From the NCBI GenBank assembly GCA_035653595.1, contig DASRBO010000176.1, positions 1 to 64,000 on the forward strand: 64,000 bases of DNA. The letters run 5' to 3'. The notes beneath the pieces are model-generated. The model was not told the origin of the DNA and ran no database searches. It saw only the letters and a list, made by a program, of their open reading frames with translations. This DNA is from DASRBO01 sp035653595 (GTDB taxonomy: Bacteria > Actinomycetota > Acidimicrobiia > Acidimicrobiales > JAJPHE01). The position numbers were made by a program, and so were the translations under genes. Positions 1 through 7,004 of the stretch are shown here, one piece after another (within the stretch, counting starts at the first letter, position 1; each line of letters begins with the position of its first letter).

Positions 1-59
1 CGCAGCGCGGGCTCCATGGACCGCTCGGCCACGGCGACGCGCAGCAGCGGCCAGCGCAT
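1..59 (-). CDS. sodX: Nickel-type superoxide dismutase maturation protease (partial)
   Basis: Only the first 19 codons lie in the window; the gene runs off the left edge. They read MRWPLLRVAVAERSMEPAL. The SMEP stretch is the catalytic-serine box of S26 signal-peptidase-like proteases (S-M-x-P). The gene is divergent from sodN, and this family member normally removes the SodN propeptide so that His1 can bind nickel. The call rests on this short N-terminus plus context; another S26 peptidase is possible but unlikely next to sodN. Confidence 0.75.
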   Translation of the reverse strand, partial: MRWPLLRVAVAERSMEPAL

Positions 60-141
60 GGTCCCTCCCAAGTGAGTCGGGGCCGCCCGGGGGTAGGGTC
101 GGTACCTGCACCCAATGATCCGACACGAAAGAAGGGGAGCG

Positions 142-540
142 ATGAGGCTCGCACGTCTCCTCGAACCTAAGACCACCGTGTACGCCCACTGTGACCTGCC
201 GTGCGGCGTCTACGACCCCGCCCAGGCCCGCATCGAGGCCGAGTCGGTCAAGGCGATCATGGAGAAGTACCACGGCTCGGACGACGCCGACTTCAAGACC
301 CGCGCCATCGCCATCAAGGAGGAGCGGGCCGACCTGGTCAAGCACCACCTGTGGGTGCTGTGGACCGACTACTTCAAGCCCGACCACCTGGCCAAGTACC
401 CGCAGCTGCACGACCTCTTCTGGCGGGCCACCAAGGCCGCCGGCGACTCCAAGAAGACGACCGAGGTGGCCGTCGCCCAGCGCCTGCTCGACGACATCGG
501 CGAGATCGACAAGATCTTCTGGGAGACCAAGAAGGGGTAG
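142..540 (+). CDS. sodN: Nickel superoxide dismutase
   Basis: Converts superoxide to O2 and H2O2 in the cytoplasm with a Ni centre. The nickel hook HCDLPCGVYDPAQARIEAES is intact at residues 16-35; His16, Cys17 and Cys21 are the expected ligands once the 15-residue propeptide is removed. At 132 aa it has the family length. An upstream ATG at 115 is in frame, but the ATG at 142 has a GAAGGGGAG ribosome site at 131-139 and gives a normal-length propeptide, so it is preferred. The divergent neighbour is the matching protease gene sodX, so the pair is self-sufficient for maturation. Confidence 0.97.
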   Translation: MRLARLLEPKTTVYAHCDLPCGVYDPAQARIEAESVKAIMEKYHGSDDADFKTRAIAIKEERADLVKHHLWVLWTDYFKPDHLAKYPQLHDLFWRATKAAGDSKKTTEVAVAQRLLDDIGEIDKIFWETKKG

Positions 541-1005
541 CCGCCCAGGCGGTGGCGGCCGGCTGAGCTCGGAACTGGCCGCGTCGCCTACGCCGTGGGA
601 GGCCGGCCAGCGGTCGGCCTCATTGCCGGCTTGCCCGAAGCGGGACGCCCAGGACCACGCCGTTCGCGGCCCCTGGGTTAGGGCTCCGTGGGCGGCCTGG
701 TCCGGCCGCCGCGGGCCAAACCCCATCCGAGCAGGCGACCTGTCAACCACCGTCTGGTGGCCGGTGGAGGAGACGGCCTTGCCCCGACTTCGCGGCACAC
801 AGGTCAGCGCTCACCTGCCGGGCTCGAGGCGCCCGCAACCGCGCAGACTCGGACTGATCAGATCGTCTGGACGCGCTTGGGGACCGGGGCCCTCCAAGGG
901 AGCGCGTCACCGAGGGGCCCGCAGCGGACCGAGGCGCTCGAGGGGCCACGTGTTGGGCGATAATCGCTGTACAACGTCCGGAGCGACACAGGGGAAGGAG
1001 GCGCC
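541..1005. other. Non-coding stretch downstream of sodN
   Basis: No open frame here has convincing coding character on either strand; the frames present are rich in Arg/Pro/Ser in the way of shadow frames. The one structure seen is a perfect 7-bp hairpin, GGCGGCC at 691-697 with GGCCGCC at 704-710 and a 6-nt loop, without a T-tract. It may serve as a weak terminator for sodN, although it lies 150 nt from the stop. Confidence 0.5.
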
Positions 1006-1062
1006 GTGAACGATCTGCTGGCAAGGGTGCCCCCTGCAGCCGGAACTGATCGCCGCCGGTGA
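1006..1062 (+). CDS. Possible 18-aa leader peptide
   Basis: GTG-initiated ORF reading VNDLLARVPPAAGTDRRR, ending TGA at 1060-1062. It follows an unusually strong ribosome site, GGAAGGAGG at 993-1001. It stops 25 nt before the GNAT-methyltransferase gene and just before a hairpin that covers that gene's weak ribosome site. The arrangement resembles translational attenuation leaders, but expression is unproven and an 18-codon ORF can occur by chance. Confidence 0.4.
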   Translation: MNDLLARVPPAAGTDRRR

Positions 1063-1066
1063 GGGC

Positions 1067-1082
1067 CCCCACGGATGTGGGG
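1067..1082 (+). promoter_or_regulatory. Hairpin at the ribosome site of the GNAT-methyltransferase gene
   Basis: CCCCAC (1067-1072), loop GGAT, GTGGGG (1077-1082): a perfect 6-bp GC-rich stem. The right arm GTGGGGAT is the only Shine-Dalgarno-like sequence before the GTG start at 1088, so pairing would occlude it. The 18-codon ORF ends 5 nt upstream. A regulatory role is inferred. Confidence 0.4.
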
Positions 1083-1087
1083 ATACC

Positions 1088-2482
1088 GTGGCCGTTCTCA
1101 ACTCTGCCGACAACCTTGACCTACTGACTCTGGCCCGCCGTTGGACCAACGACCTCGACGCGCCGCCCGCTGACGAGGAACGCTTCCGGGGCGTCGGCCT
1201 CGTGGCCTCCGTCAGTGGGGGTTGGCGTGTGATGCCGGGCTCAAGCCTCTCGGCGGAGTTGCGCGCAGGGATCGACGACGCCCTGGCTGCGGTGGGGCCA
1301 GCAGACCATCCGCCGGCCGAAGCGGTCGCCGCAGTCCGAGCCGCAGTCGACGGCCGCCGTCCGCCCCGCGTGGAGGGCCAGCGCGTGTACATGTTCCCGC
1401 CCAACACCGATTTGAGTGTCCCGTTCGGCGTGCGGATCGTGACCTCGGAGGACTCGACCGCCGGCCTCCTCATCGACGCTCGTCCGGCGGGCTGGTCGAG
1501 TGAGGAATGGCCCCGGCTGATCGCAGGAGAAATGGGGCCATGGGCGGCGGCGGTCGACGGCGGCGCAGTCGTCTCCCTGTGCCACACACCCAGGCCCGTC
1601 CTCGCCGCCGCGGCCGAGTGCGGAGTATGGACGGCGACCGCCCACCGCGGCCGCCGTCTCGCCTCGGCGGTGACGGCAACGTGGGCTCGGCTGGCGGCAG
1701 CGCCGGGCCGCCACTTGATCTACAGCCACGACTGGAGGAACGACGCCAGCCGTGGGGTCGCTCGGCGCCTCGGCCTGCGCCACCTCGGATGGCACTGGAC
1801 CATCTCGGCGGAGAAGTGGCCTGAAGGAGACGCCTGGGGCAACGCCCTGCGAGATCATCTCCTCGGAGCGTGGACACCGACCCCGGAGCTGGAGGTCGAC
1901 GGCGGCGACGTCGGCGAGGCCATGCCCCCTTCTTGGTTCTTCCGCGGCTTCGCCGAGTGGGACTGGTGGGAGCGTGAGCTGCTGCCGCTGGCGATTGCCG
2001 CCCCCGCTCTCGATCTGGGCGCGGGCGCCGGGCGGGCATCCCTGTGGCTGCAAGACCGTGGTGCTGAGGTAACGGCTGTCGACTCGTCACCCGGCGCCGT
2101 CCGGGTCTGCCGCGCCCGGGGTGTGCGCGACGCCCGCCTCGGTGACCTCAACCACCCGCCCGACGACAAGCCGTGGCGCCTCATCCTGCTGCTGTGCGGC
2201 AACCTCGGCCTGGGCGGCTCCTTCGAAGGCAACCGCCGCCTACTCGCCCGTCTCGCCGAAGTCGCCGCCCCCGACGCTGTTCTCGTCGGCGACACGGTCG
2301 ACCCGGGCGGAGATCCCGACGTCCGCCTACGCATCCGCTACAAGGGGGAAGCCACGCCGTGGTGGTCGCAACGCAACATCCCCGTCCGCGAGATGCGCTC
2401 GCTCGTTGACGGCTCCGGCTGGGTCATGGACCGTCACCTCATAGACGCTCCTGACCATGCCGTGTTCCTGCGACGGGGCTGA
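1088..2482 (+). CDS. GNAT-like / SAM-dependent methyltransferase fusion protein
   Basis: A 464-aa protein, probably cytoplasmic, with a GTG start. Residues about 120-235 look like a GNAT (FR47-type) acetyltransferase region: VVSLCHTP, then CGVWTATAHRGRRLASAVTA (acetyl-CoA-loop-like) and HDWRNDASRGVARRLGLRHL near its end. Residues about 270-464 are a class I SAM methyltransferase with motif I ALDLGAGAGRASLWL followed by an acidic strand end (VTAVDSSPGAV). The substrate is unknown. The fusion suggests two modifications of one substrate or a sensor-plus-enzyme layout. It is preceded by a leader ORF and an occluding hairpin. Domain types are seen in the sequence; the joint function is inferred. 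Confidence 0.7.
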   Translation: MAVLNSADNLDLLTLARRWTNDLDAPPADEERFRGVGLVASVSGGWRVMPGSSLSAELRAGIDDALAAVGPADHPPAEAVAAVRAAVDGRRPPRVEGQRVYMFPPNTDLSVPFGVRIVTSEDSTAGLLIDARPAGWSSEEWPRLIAGEMGPWAAAVDGGAVVSLCHTPRPVLAAAAECGVWTATAHRGRRLASAVTATWARLAAAPGRHLIYSHDWRNDASRGVARRLGLRHLGWHWTISAEKWPEGDAWGNALRDHLLGAWTPTPELEVDGGDVGEAMPPSWFFRGFAEWDWWERELLPLAIAAPALDLGAGAGRASLWLQDRGAEVTAVDSSPGAVRVCRARGVRDARLGDLNHPPDDKPWRLILLLCGNLGLGGSFEGNRRLLARLAEVAAPDAVLVGDTVDPGGDPDVRLRIRYKGEATPWWSQRNIPVREMRSLVDGSGWVMDRHLIDAPDHAVFLRRG

Positions 2483-2554
2483 CAGTTCATTCGCACCTGA
2501 GCGGAAGCTCCGACCCACGGTGCGGTTGTCACCGGGTCGCAACAGAGCCTGAAC

Positions 2555-2573
2555 GCCACCTCGATGAGGTGGC
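2555..2573. terminator. Hairpin between convergent genes
   Basis: GCCACCTC (2555-2562), loop GAT, GAGGTGGC (2566-2573): a perfect 8-bp stem between the 3' ends of the plus gene ending at 2482 and the minus gene ending at 2614. No T-tract follows, as is usual in high-GC actinobacteria. Bidirectional terminator by position. Confidence 0.5.
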
Positions 2574-2613
2574 GGCCGGTGCCGCCGGGGAAGCCAACGC
2601 TCCCCCGGCCGGG

Positions 2614-3435
2614 TCAGTGGCCGGCGAGGACGCTGACCACCAGCCACAGCGGGGCGGTGACCACGAGCGAGTCGACCCTCCGCAGACCCGGAGCCGGCCG
2701 GCCGGGGGCGACCAGGTCCGACACCGCTGGCCCGGCCACACCACCGAGGGCCACGACGGCCCCCAGCACCCAGACCAGCCAGCCGGTCACCGGTGAGGGC
2801 TGGATGACGGCGACGCCGAGGGTGGCGGCCCCGACGGAGGCCACCCCGGCGGCCACCCCTTCCCACGGGGCGGGCGCGCCCCAACCGACCAGGTAGCGGC
2901 TGGCGTCGTGGCAGCAGACCAGGGCCAGCAGGAGGGCGACCGAGGTCAGCGAGCGCTGGCGCAGCAGCACCACTCCGGCCCCGCCGACGCCGAGGCCGAC
3001 CGACACCATCACCGCCATGGCCATCGGCCTCAACCGGACCCACCCGGCCTCGACCGGCCCGGCCCGCAGAAGGCCCCGCAGCCCGTCGCCGGCTGCGGGC
3101 CGGTTGGCCAGGACGGCGGCGGCCCCGGCGGCGGCCACCGCCACGGAGAAGGCCAGGGGACCGGCGGCGGCGGCCAGCGGAATCGCCACCGCGCCGAGCG
3201 CGGCCGACCACAGCCGGGGCCGGTCCAGCACCGGAATCGCCCTCACCGCCCCGGCGGCGGCCACGAACCCGACGACTCCCAGCCAGGCCGCCAGGGACCA
3301 ACGACCCCCGGCGATGGCTCCGACGGTGACGGCCGTCCAGGCCACGCCCAGCCGGCCGTGGGGTGGCGGCGAGGCCATCACCCGCAGCGGCGGACGGGCC
3401 GGCCGGGCCGGCCGGGGGACGGCGACGGTGCTCAT
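2614..3435 (-). CDS. Polytopic membrane protein of unknown function
   Basis: A 273-aa, Ala/Val/Gly-rich protein with about eight hydrophobic segments (for example VGFVAAAGAVRAI and LTSVALLLALVCCHDASRYL) and short loops. The N-terminus is basic and Pro-rich (RPARPARPPLRV), consistent with a cytoplasmic start. The motif CCHDASRYLVGWGAP, with possible acidic/His residues within the membrane, is the only distinctive stretch. It overlaps the MoaD-like gene by 4 nt (ATGA) and so belongs to the operon with it and the AarF kinase. I do not recognise the family with confidence; it vaguely recalls CDP-diglyceride synthetase-like proteins. Confidence 0.75.
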   Translation of the reverse strand: MSTVAVPRPARPARPPLRVMASPPPHGRLGVAWTAVTVGAIAGGRWSLAAWLGVVGFVAAAGAVRAIPVLDRPRLWSAALGAVAIPLAAAAGPLAFSVAVAAAGAAAVLANRPAAGDGLRGLLRAGPVEAGWVRLRPMAMAVMVSVGLGVGGAGVVLLRQRSLTSVALLLALVCCHDASRYLVGWGAPAPWEGVAAGVASVGAATLGVAVIQPSPVTGWLVWVLGAVVALGGVAGPAVSDLVAPGRPAPGLRRVDSLVVTAPLWLVVSVLAGH

Positions 3436-3668
3436 CCGCCCGAGACGGGGGGCAGCACGGCCACCTCGTCACCGTCGGCCACCGGCTCCGGCCCGGATGC
3501 CGGCGATCCGTTGAGCCAGACCCGGCTGCGGGCCAGCACCGCCTTGAACTCGGCACCGAACCGGTCCCCGGCCCGGTCAAGCACCTCCCCGACGGTGGTG
3601 CCGGCCACGGTGGCGCTGGCCGTCCCCGCCGCCACCCGGGCGGCGGCGAAGAGCCGCAGGGTCGGCAC
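3432..3668 (-). CDS. MoaD/ThiS-family ubiquitin-like sulfur carrier
   Basis: A 78-aa beta-grasp protein starting at GTG 3668 (VPTLRLFAAARVAAG) and ending in ...AVLPPVSGG. The terminal Gly-Gly is the adenylation/thiocarboxylation site of MoaD/ThiS-type sulfur carriers, and DGDEVAVLPPVSGG is the classical tail. It could donate sulfur for molybdopterin, thiamin or another sulfur metabolite. No activating enzyme or MoaE lies nearby, so the pathway is unresolved. It sits 8 nt downstream of the AarF kinase gene and overlaps the next gene by 4 nt. Confidence 0.85.
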   Translation of the reverse strand: MPTLRLFAAARVAAGTASATVAGTTVGEVLDRAGDRFGAEFKAVLARSRVWLNGSPASGPEPVADGDEVAVLPPVSGG

Positions 3669-3676
3669 CGGGCCCC

Positions 3677-5116
3677 CTATCCCGTCCGGGCCGCCGCCCA
3701 CTCGGCCTCCTGGCGGCCGAGCTCGGTGGAGGGGGGCGCCCCGTGGCGGTACTCGTCGAGCATGGCCCGCCAGTTGCCGGTCGCGCCGAGGTGGCCGAAC
3801 AGGGCGCTCATGCCCCAGACCACCCGGTCGAGGATCACGTAGGACGTCGGCATGTTGAGCTTGCGGATCAGCTCGCCGTAGCGGCCCTGGATGTCGATCA
3901 CCTTCTCCAGGGCCTGTCCCACCCACTGGCGGCTGAAGGTGAAGGAGTCGGTCAGATACGGCTCGTAGGGGCCGCTGACGTACTCGTAGACGAAGGCGGG
4001 GTCGAAGCCGTGGTCGGCAGGCAGGAACCCCGCCCTGATGGCTTGCTCCACCGTGAGCTTCGGGTCGCCGGCGAGGATGGCGTCGAGGATCGGGGTCAGC
4101 TGCTCGAACTCGCCCTGGTCCCAGCGCTTGACCAGACCGAAGTCCAGGAACGTCACCGACCCGTCGGGATGGAAGCGGTAGTTGCCTGGGTGCGGATCGC
4201 CGTTGAAGACGCGGTGGCGGTGGACCGAGCCCTGGGCGAAGCGGAAGAGCACCTCGGCCGCCCGCTGGCGCCGGTCCTCGTCAGCGGCGGGCAGGAACTC
4301 GTCCCAGCGCTGGCCGTCGACCCACTCCGAGGTGAGCACCCGGGCCGCGCTGCGCTCGGGCACCACGTCAGGGATCCTGATGAAGGGATGGCCCCGGTAG
4401 CGCTGGGCGAAGGCCGCCTGGCAGGAGGCCTCCAGGCGGTAGTCGAGCTCGTCGGCCATCCGCTTGCGCAGCTCGTCGACCAGGGCCTTGACGTCGAGGT
4501 TCTTGAGGGCGAAGGAGGCGAACAGGCCGTAGAGCAGCTCGGCGTTGTCGAGGTCGCTGCGGATGGCCTTGTCGACCCCCGGATACTGGACCTTGACCGC
4601 CACCACCCGCCCGTCGGGCATGACCGCCCGGTGCACCTGCCCGATGGACGCCGCCGCCACCGGCACCGGATCCCAGTCGAGGAACAGCCGGTCCGGATCG
4701 GCGCCCAGCTCGTCCCGCACGACCCCCTCGGCCAGGCTGGGCGCCATCGGGGGCACGTCGGCCTGCAGGGTGGCCAGGGCGGCCTGGGCCTCGGGGGGCA
4801 GGCCCTCGGCGATGAAGGAGATCATCTGACCAGCCTTCATGATGGCGCCCTTCATCCCTCCGAGGACCTCGGCCACGTCCTCGGCCGTGCGGATGGCGAA
4901 GCTCTCCTCCAGCTTGGCCCGCGCCTCTTCGTCGGCCCACCTGCCCTTCACCTTGACCAGCGCCCAGTGCACGCCCCTCCGGGCGGTGAGGCGCCACACC
5001 CGGACCTGCCGCTCGACGCGGTGGCGGCGGTCGGGGTCGGACAGGGCTATTCCACCGGCCACCGCCCCGGCGGCGCCGATGGCCCCCAGCGAGGCTCCCG
5101 CGATCAGTCGACGCAT
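3677..5116 (-). CDS. ABC1/AarF-family atypical protein kinase (UbiB-like)
   Basis: A 479-aa protein with an N-terminal membrane-like stretch (IAGASLGAIGAAGAVAGGIA). Family signatures are present: the KxGQ motif MKAGQMISF, the Ala-rich loop AAASIGQVHRA, the lysine VAVKVQYPGV, the catalytic-loop-like NGDPHPGNYRF and the metal-binding LDFGLVKRW. Family members regulate isoprenoid quinone or lipid metabolism through ATPase activity. The start is ATG 5116; a longer open frame upstream overlaps the DksA-like gene and is not used. It lies 5 nt after that gene, in an operon with a sulfur carrier and a membrane protein. Confidence 0.9.
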   Translation of the reverse strand: MRRLIAGASLGAIGAAGAVAGGIALSDPDRRHRVERQVRVWRLTARRGVHWALVKVKGRWADEEARAKLEESFAIRTAEDVAEVLGGMKGAIMKAGQMISFIAEGLPPEAQAALATLQADVPPMAPSLAEGVVRDELGADPDRLFLDWDPVPVAAASIGQVHRAVMPDGRVVAVKVQYPGVDKAIRSDLDNAELLYGLFASFALKNLDVKALVDELRKRMADELDYRLEASCQAAFAQRYRGHPFIRIPDVVPERSAARVLTSEWVDGQRWDEFLPAADEDRRQRAAEVLFRFAQGSVHRHRVFNGDPHPGNYRFHPDGSVTFLDFGLVKRWDQGEFEQLTPILDAILAGDPKLTVEQAIRAGFLPADHGFDPAFVYEYVSGPYEPYLTDSFTFSRQWVGQALEKVIDIQGRYGELIRKLNMPTSYVILDRVVWGMSALFGHLGATGNWRAMLDEYRHGAPPSTELGRQEAEWAAARTG

Positions 5117-5121
5117 GGCCG

Positions 5122-5505
5122 TCAGGCGCCCGACGGGCGCGTCTCCCGCTCGGCGGCGGCCTGGTCGTCGACGCAGAAGCGGCTGGCGGGCAGCGCCTCC
5201 AGCCGGGCATCGTTGATCGGCCGGCCGCACGCCTCGCACAGCCCGTAGGTGCCGTTCTCCAGCCGCTCGAGGGCGTGCTCCACGTCGCTCAGCTCGGCTT
5301 CGATCTGCTCGAGGATCGAGAGATCCCGCTCGCGGTCGAAGGTTTCGGTGCCCACGTCGGCCTGGTGCTGATCGGCTCCCGAGAGCTCGGACAGGTTCTC
5401 CTGCTCCGACTCGGTCTGCAGATGCTCGCTCTCGAACGAAGAACGCAGGTCACCCAGACGCTGGCGCTCCTCCTCGAGGCGGCGGGCCGCCAGGTCGTGG
5501 TCCAT
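5122..5505 (-). CDS. TraR/DksA-family zinc-finger protein
   Basis: A 127-aa protein. Residues 1-75 form a charged coiled-coil hairpin (RLEEERQRLGDLRSSFESEH). The C-terminus has the TraR/DksA finger CEACGRPINDARLEALPASRFCVDD. The last pair of the four-Cys finger is C-x2-D instead of C-x2-C, so one metal ligand is altered, as in several actinobacterial relatives. Family members bind RNA polymerase near the secondary channel or have taken other roles. It is the first gene of a minus-strand operon. Confidence 0.88.
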   Translation of the reverse strand: MDHDLAARRLEEERQRLGDLRSSFESEHLQTESEQENLSELSGADQHQADVGTETFDRERDLSILEQIEAELSDVEHALERLENGTYGLCEACGRPINDARLEALPASRFCVDDQAAAERETRPSGA

Positions 5506-5586
5506 CCTGCGAATGCTAACGAAAGCGGCCCGGGGCCCCGCCCGGACCCCGCCGTCGGCGCCGTCGTGTCAGGCGCGCCGACGCAT

Positions 5587-6378
5587 TCAGGCCTCGCGGG
5601 CCACCTCGAACCACACCGCTTTGCCGTGCGGCAGGGGCCGGATCCCCCAGGCCCCGGAGTAGGTCTGCACCAGGGACAGGCCGCGGCCGGAAAGATCCTC
5701 CGGGGCCGCCTCCCGCACGACCGGCATCTCCGAGCTGCGGTCGAGGACCTCGACCCTCACCACCGTCGGGGTGAGCTGCACGACCACCTCGGCCTCGGAG
5801 CCGGCATGGACGACGGCGTTGGTCACCAACTCGCTCACCAGGAGCTTGACCACCTCCAGCGGGTGCGAGCAGTCCCAGCCCTGGAGGGTCTCCTCCACGA
5901 AGCTGCGGGCCGAGCGGGCGCTGAACACCTCCGGGGCCAGGCGGGATCGGGCCTCGGCCACCGCCTGCTCGACCGCCTCGAGGGCGCCGGCGAGGGCGTG
6001 GAGGGTCTCCACCATCTCCTCGGCGGGCAAGCCCTTGTCGAGGTAGCCCACCGCTCCCAACGACCGGGCCTGGTCCTCGAGATCGACCCCCTCCATGCTG
6101 GACAGCACGACGACCCGGGTGTCGGGGGCGACCGCCTTGATCTCAGGCAGCGCCCGCAGGCCGTCGAGGCGGGGCATGACCAGGTCGAGCAGCACCAGGT
6201 CGGGGTGCAGCCGGCGGGCCTCCTCGATCCCCTGCAGTCCGTCGGCCGCCTCGCCGACCACCGAGAAGCGGGGGTCGCCCTCGAGGACGACCCGCAGCAC
6301 GGTGCGGACCTCGTCGACGTCGTCGATGAGCAGCACCCGTAGGGCCCCAGTGGACACTTCGGTGGTGGCCCCGGACAT
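5587..6378 (-). CDS. Response regulator receiver fused to an anti-sigma-type HATPase domain
   Basis: A 263-aa protein. Residues about 13-130 are a CheY-like receiver (VLLIDDVDEV, phospho-acceptor Asp in DLVLLDLVMPRLDG, Thr/Ser switch in VVVLSSMEG, Lys in YLDKG). Residues about 165-263 are an RsbW/SpoIIAB-like GHKL ATPase with the N-box LLVSELVTNAVVHA and the G-box-like DLSGRGLSLVQ. Such fusions link phosphorylation to sigma-factor or anti-anti-sigma partner switching. ATG 6378 is chosen because the receiver starts soon after it. No cognate histidine kinase is adjacent. Confidence 0.85.
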   Translation of the reverse strand: MSGATTEVSTGALRVLLIDDVDEVRTVLRVVLEGDPRFSVVGEAADGLQGIEEARRLHPDLVLLDLVMPRLDGLRALPEIKAVAPDTRVVVLSSMEGVDLEDQARSLGAVGYLDKGLPAEEMVETLHALAGALEAVEQAVAEARSRLAPEVFSARSARSFVEETLQGWDCSHPLEVVKLLVSELVTNAVVHAGSEAEVVVQLTPTVVRVEVLDRSSEMPVVREAAPEDLSGRGLSLVQTYSGAWGIRPLPHGKAVWFEVAREA

Positions 6379-6492
6379 CAGCCGGACATCGCCTCCCGTC
6401 ACCCGCGCGAACCCGAGGTTACCGGGCGCTTCGCATTCGGAGGGGGGACCGCACCCCGGACGCCGTCCCACCGGCGTTCCCGGAGGAGCCCG

Positions 6493-6765
6493 CTATACGA
6501 GGGCCGGCTCGAGGACGGAGCGAAGGTCGCCCAGAAGCTCGTCCAGCTCCGAGGGCATGGCGAGGTCGCGGGGGCCGGCATAGACGGTGAGCAGCCGCTC
6601 GATCGGGCCGGTGACATCGTCACCCAGGGAGGCGGCGATGGCCCACAGGTCGAGGAGGGGGTTGACCAGCCGGCTGGTGCTGACGGGGACGCCGTCGTCG
6701 AAACGGCCACGCAGCTCCTCGGTGGCCTCGATCAGCTCCTTCGCCCGGTCCTGGGTGCTCGTCAT
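6493..6765 (-). CDS. Small conserved-looking protein of unknown function
   Basis: A 90-aa acidic, mainly helical soluble protein (MTSTQDRAKELIEATEELRG...). The start has a GGAAAGGAC ribosome site just upstream. It has no signal peptide, Cys pair or recognised motif. It is upstream of, and in the same direction as, the receiver/HATPase gene, 114 nt away, so it may belong with that signalling protein. Function not recognised. Confidence 0.6.
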   Translation of the reverse strand: MTSTQDRAKELIEATEELRGRFDDGVPVSTSRLVNPLLDLWAIAASLGDDVTGPIERLLTVYAGPRDLAMPSELDELLGDLRSVLEPALV

Positions 6766-7004
6766 GTCCTTTCCTTCGGTCGCTGGCGCCGTTGTCTTCA
6801 GGGATTGGCGGAGATTTTTGGTGGTTGACCCGAATTGACCATAGGCGGGCTGACCCTAGACGGCGCCGTTCCCCGGACTATGCCCCGAGGCGCCGGGGTC
6901 CGACACCTGAGTCGCCCTCTCCCTGGGCCCTGGGCCACAAGCCTTCCCCCGAAATCAGCACCTCCCGACGCGTCAACAACCGGCGGGGCCGACATACTCC
7001 CTCG

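Noticed and set aside
691..710. Hairpin as a riboswitch of the methyltransferase fusion
   Set aside because: A single 7-bp stem nearly 400 nt upstream, with no other conserved structure visible.
191..1009. Long plus-strand open frames over sodN and the following gap
   Set aside because: Arg/Pro/Ser-rich translations typical of shadow frames in GC-rich DNA; they overlap the certain sodN gene.
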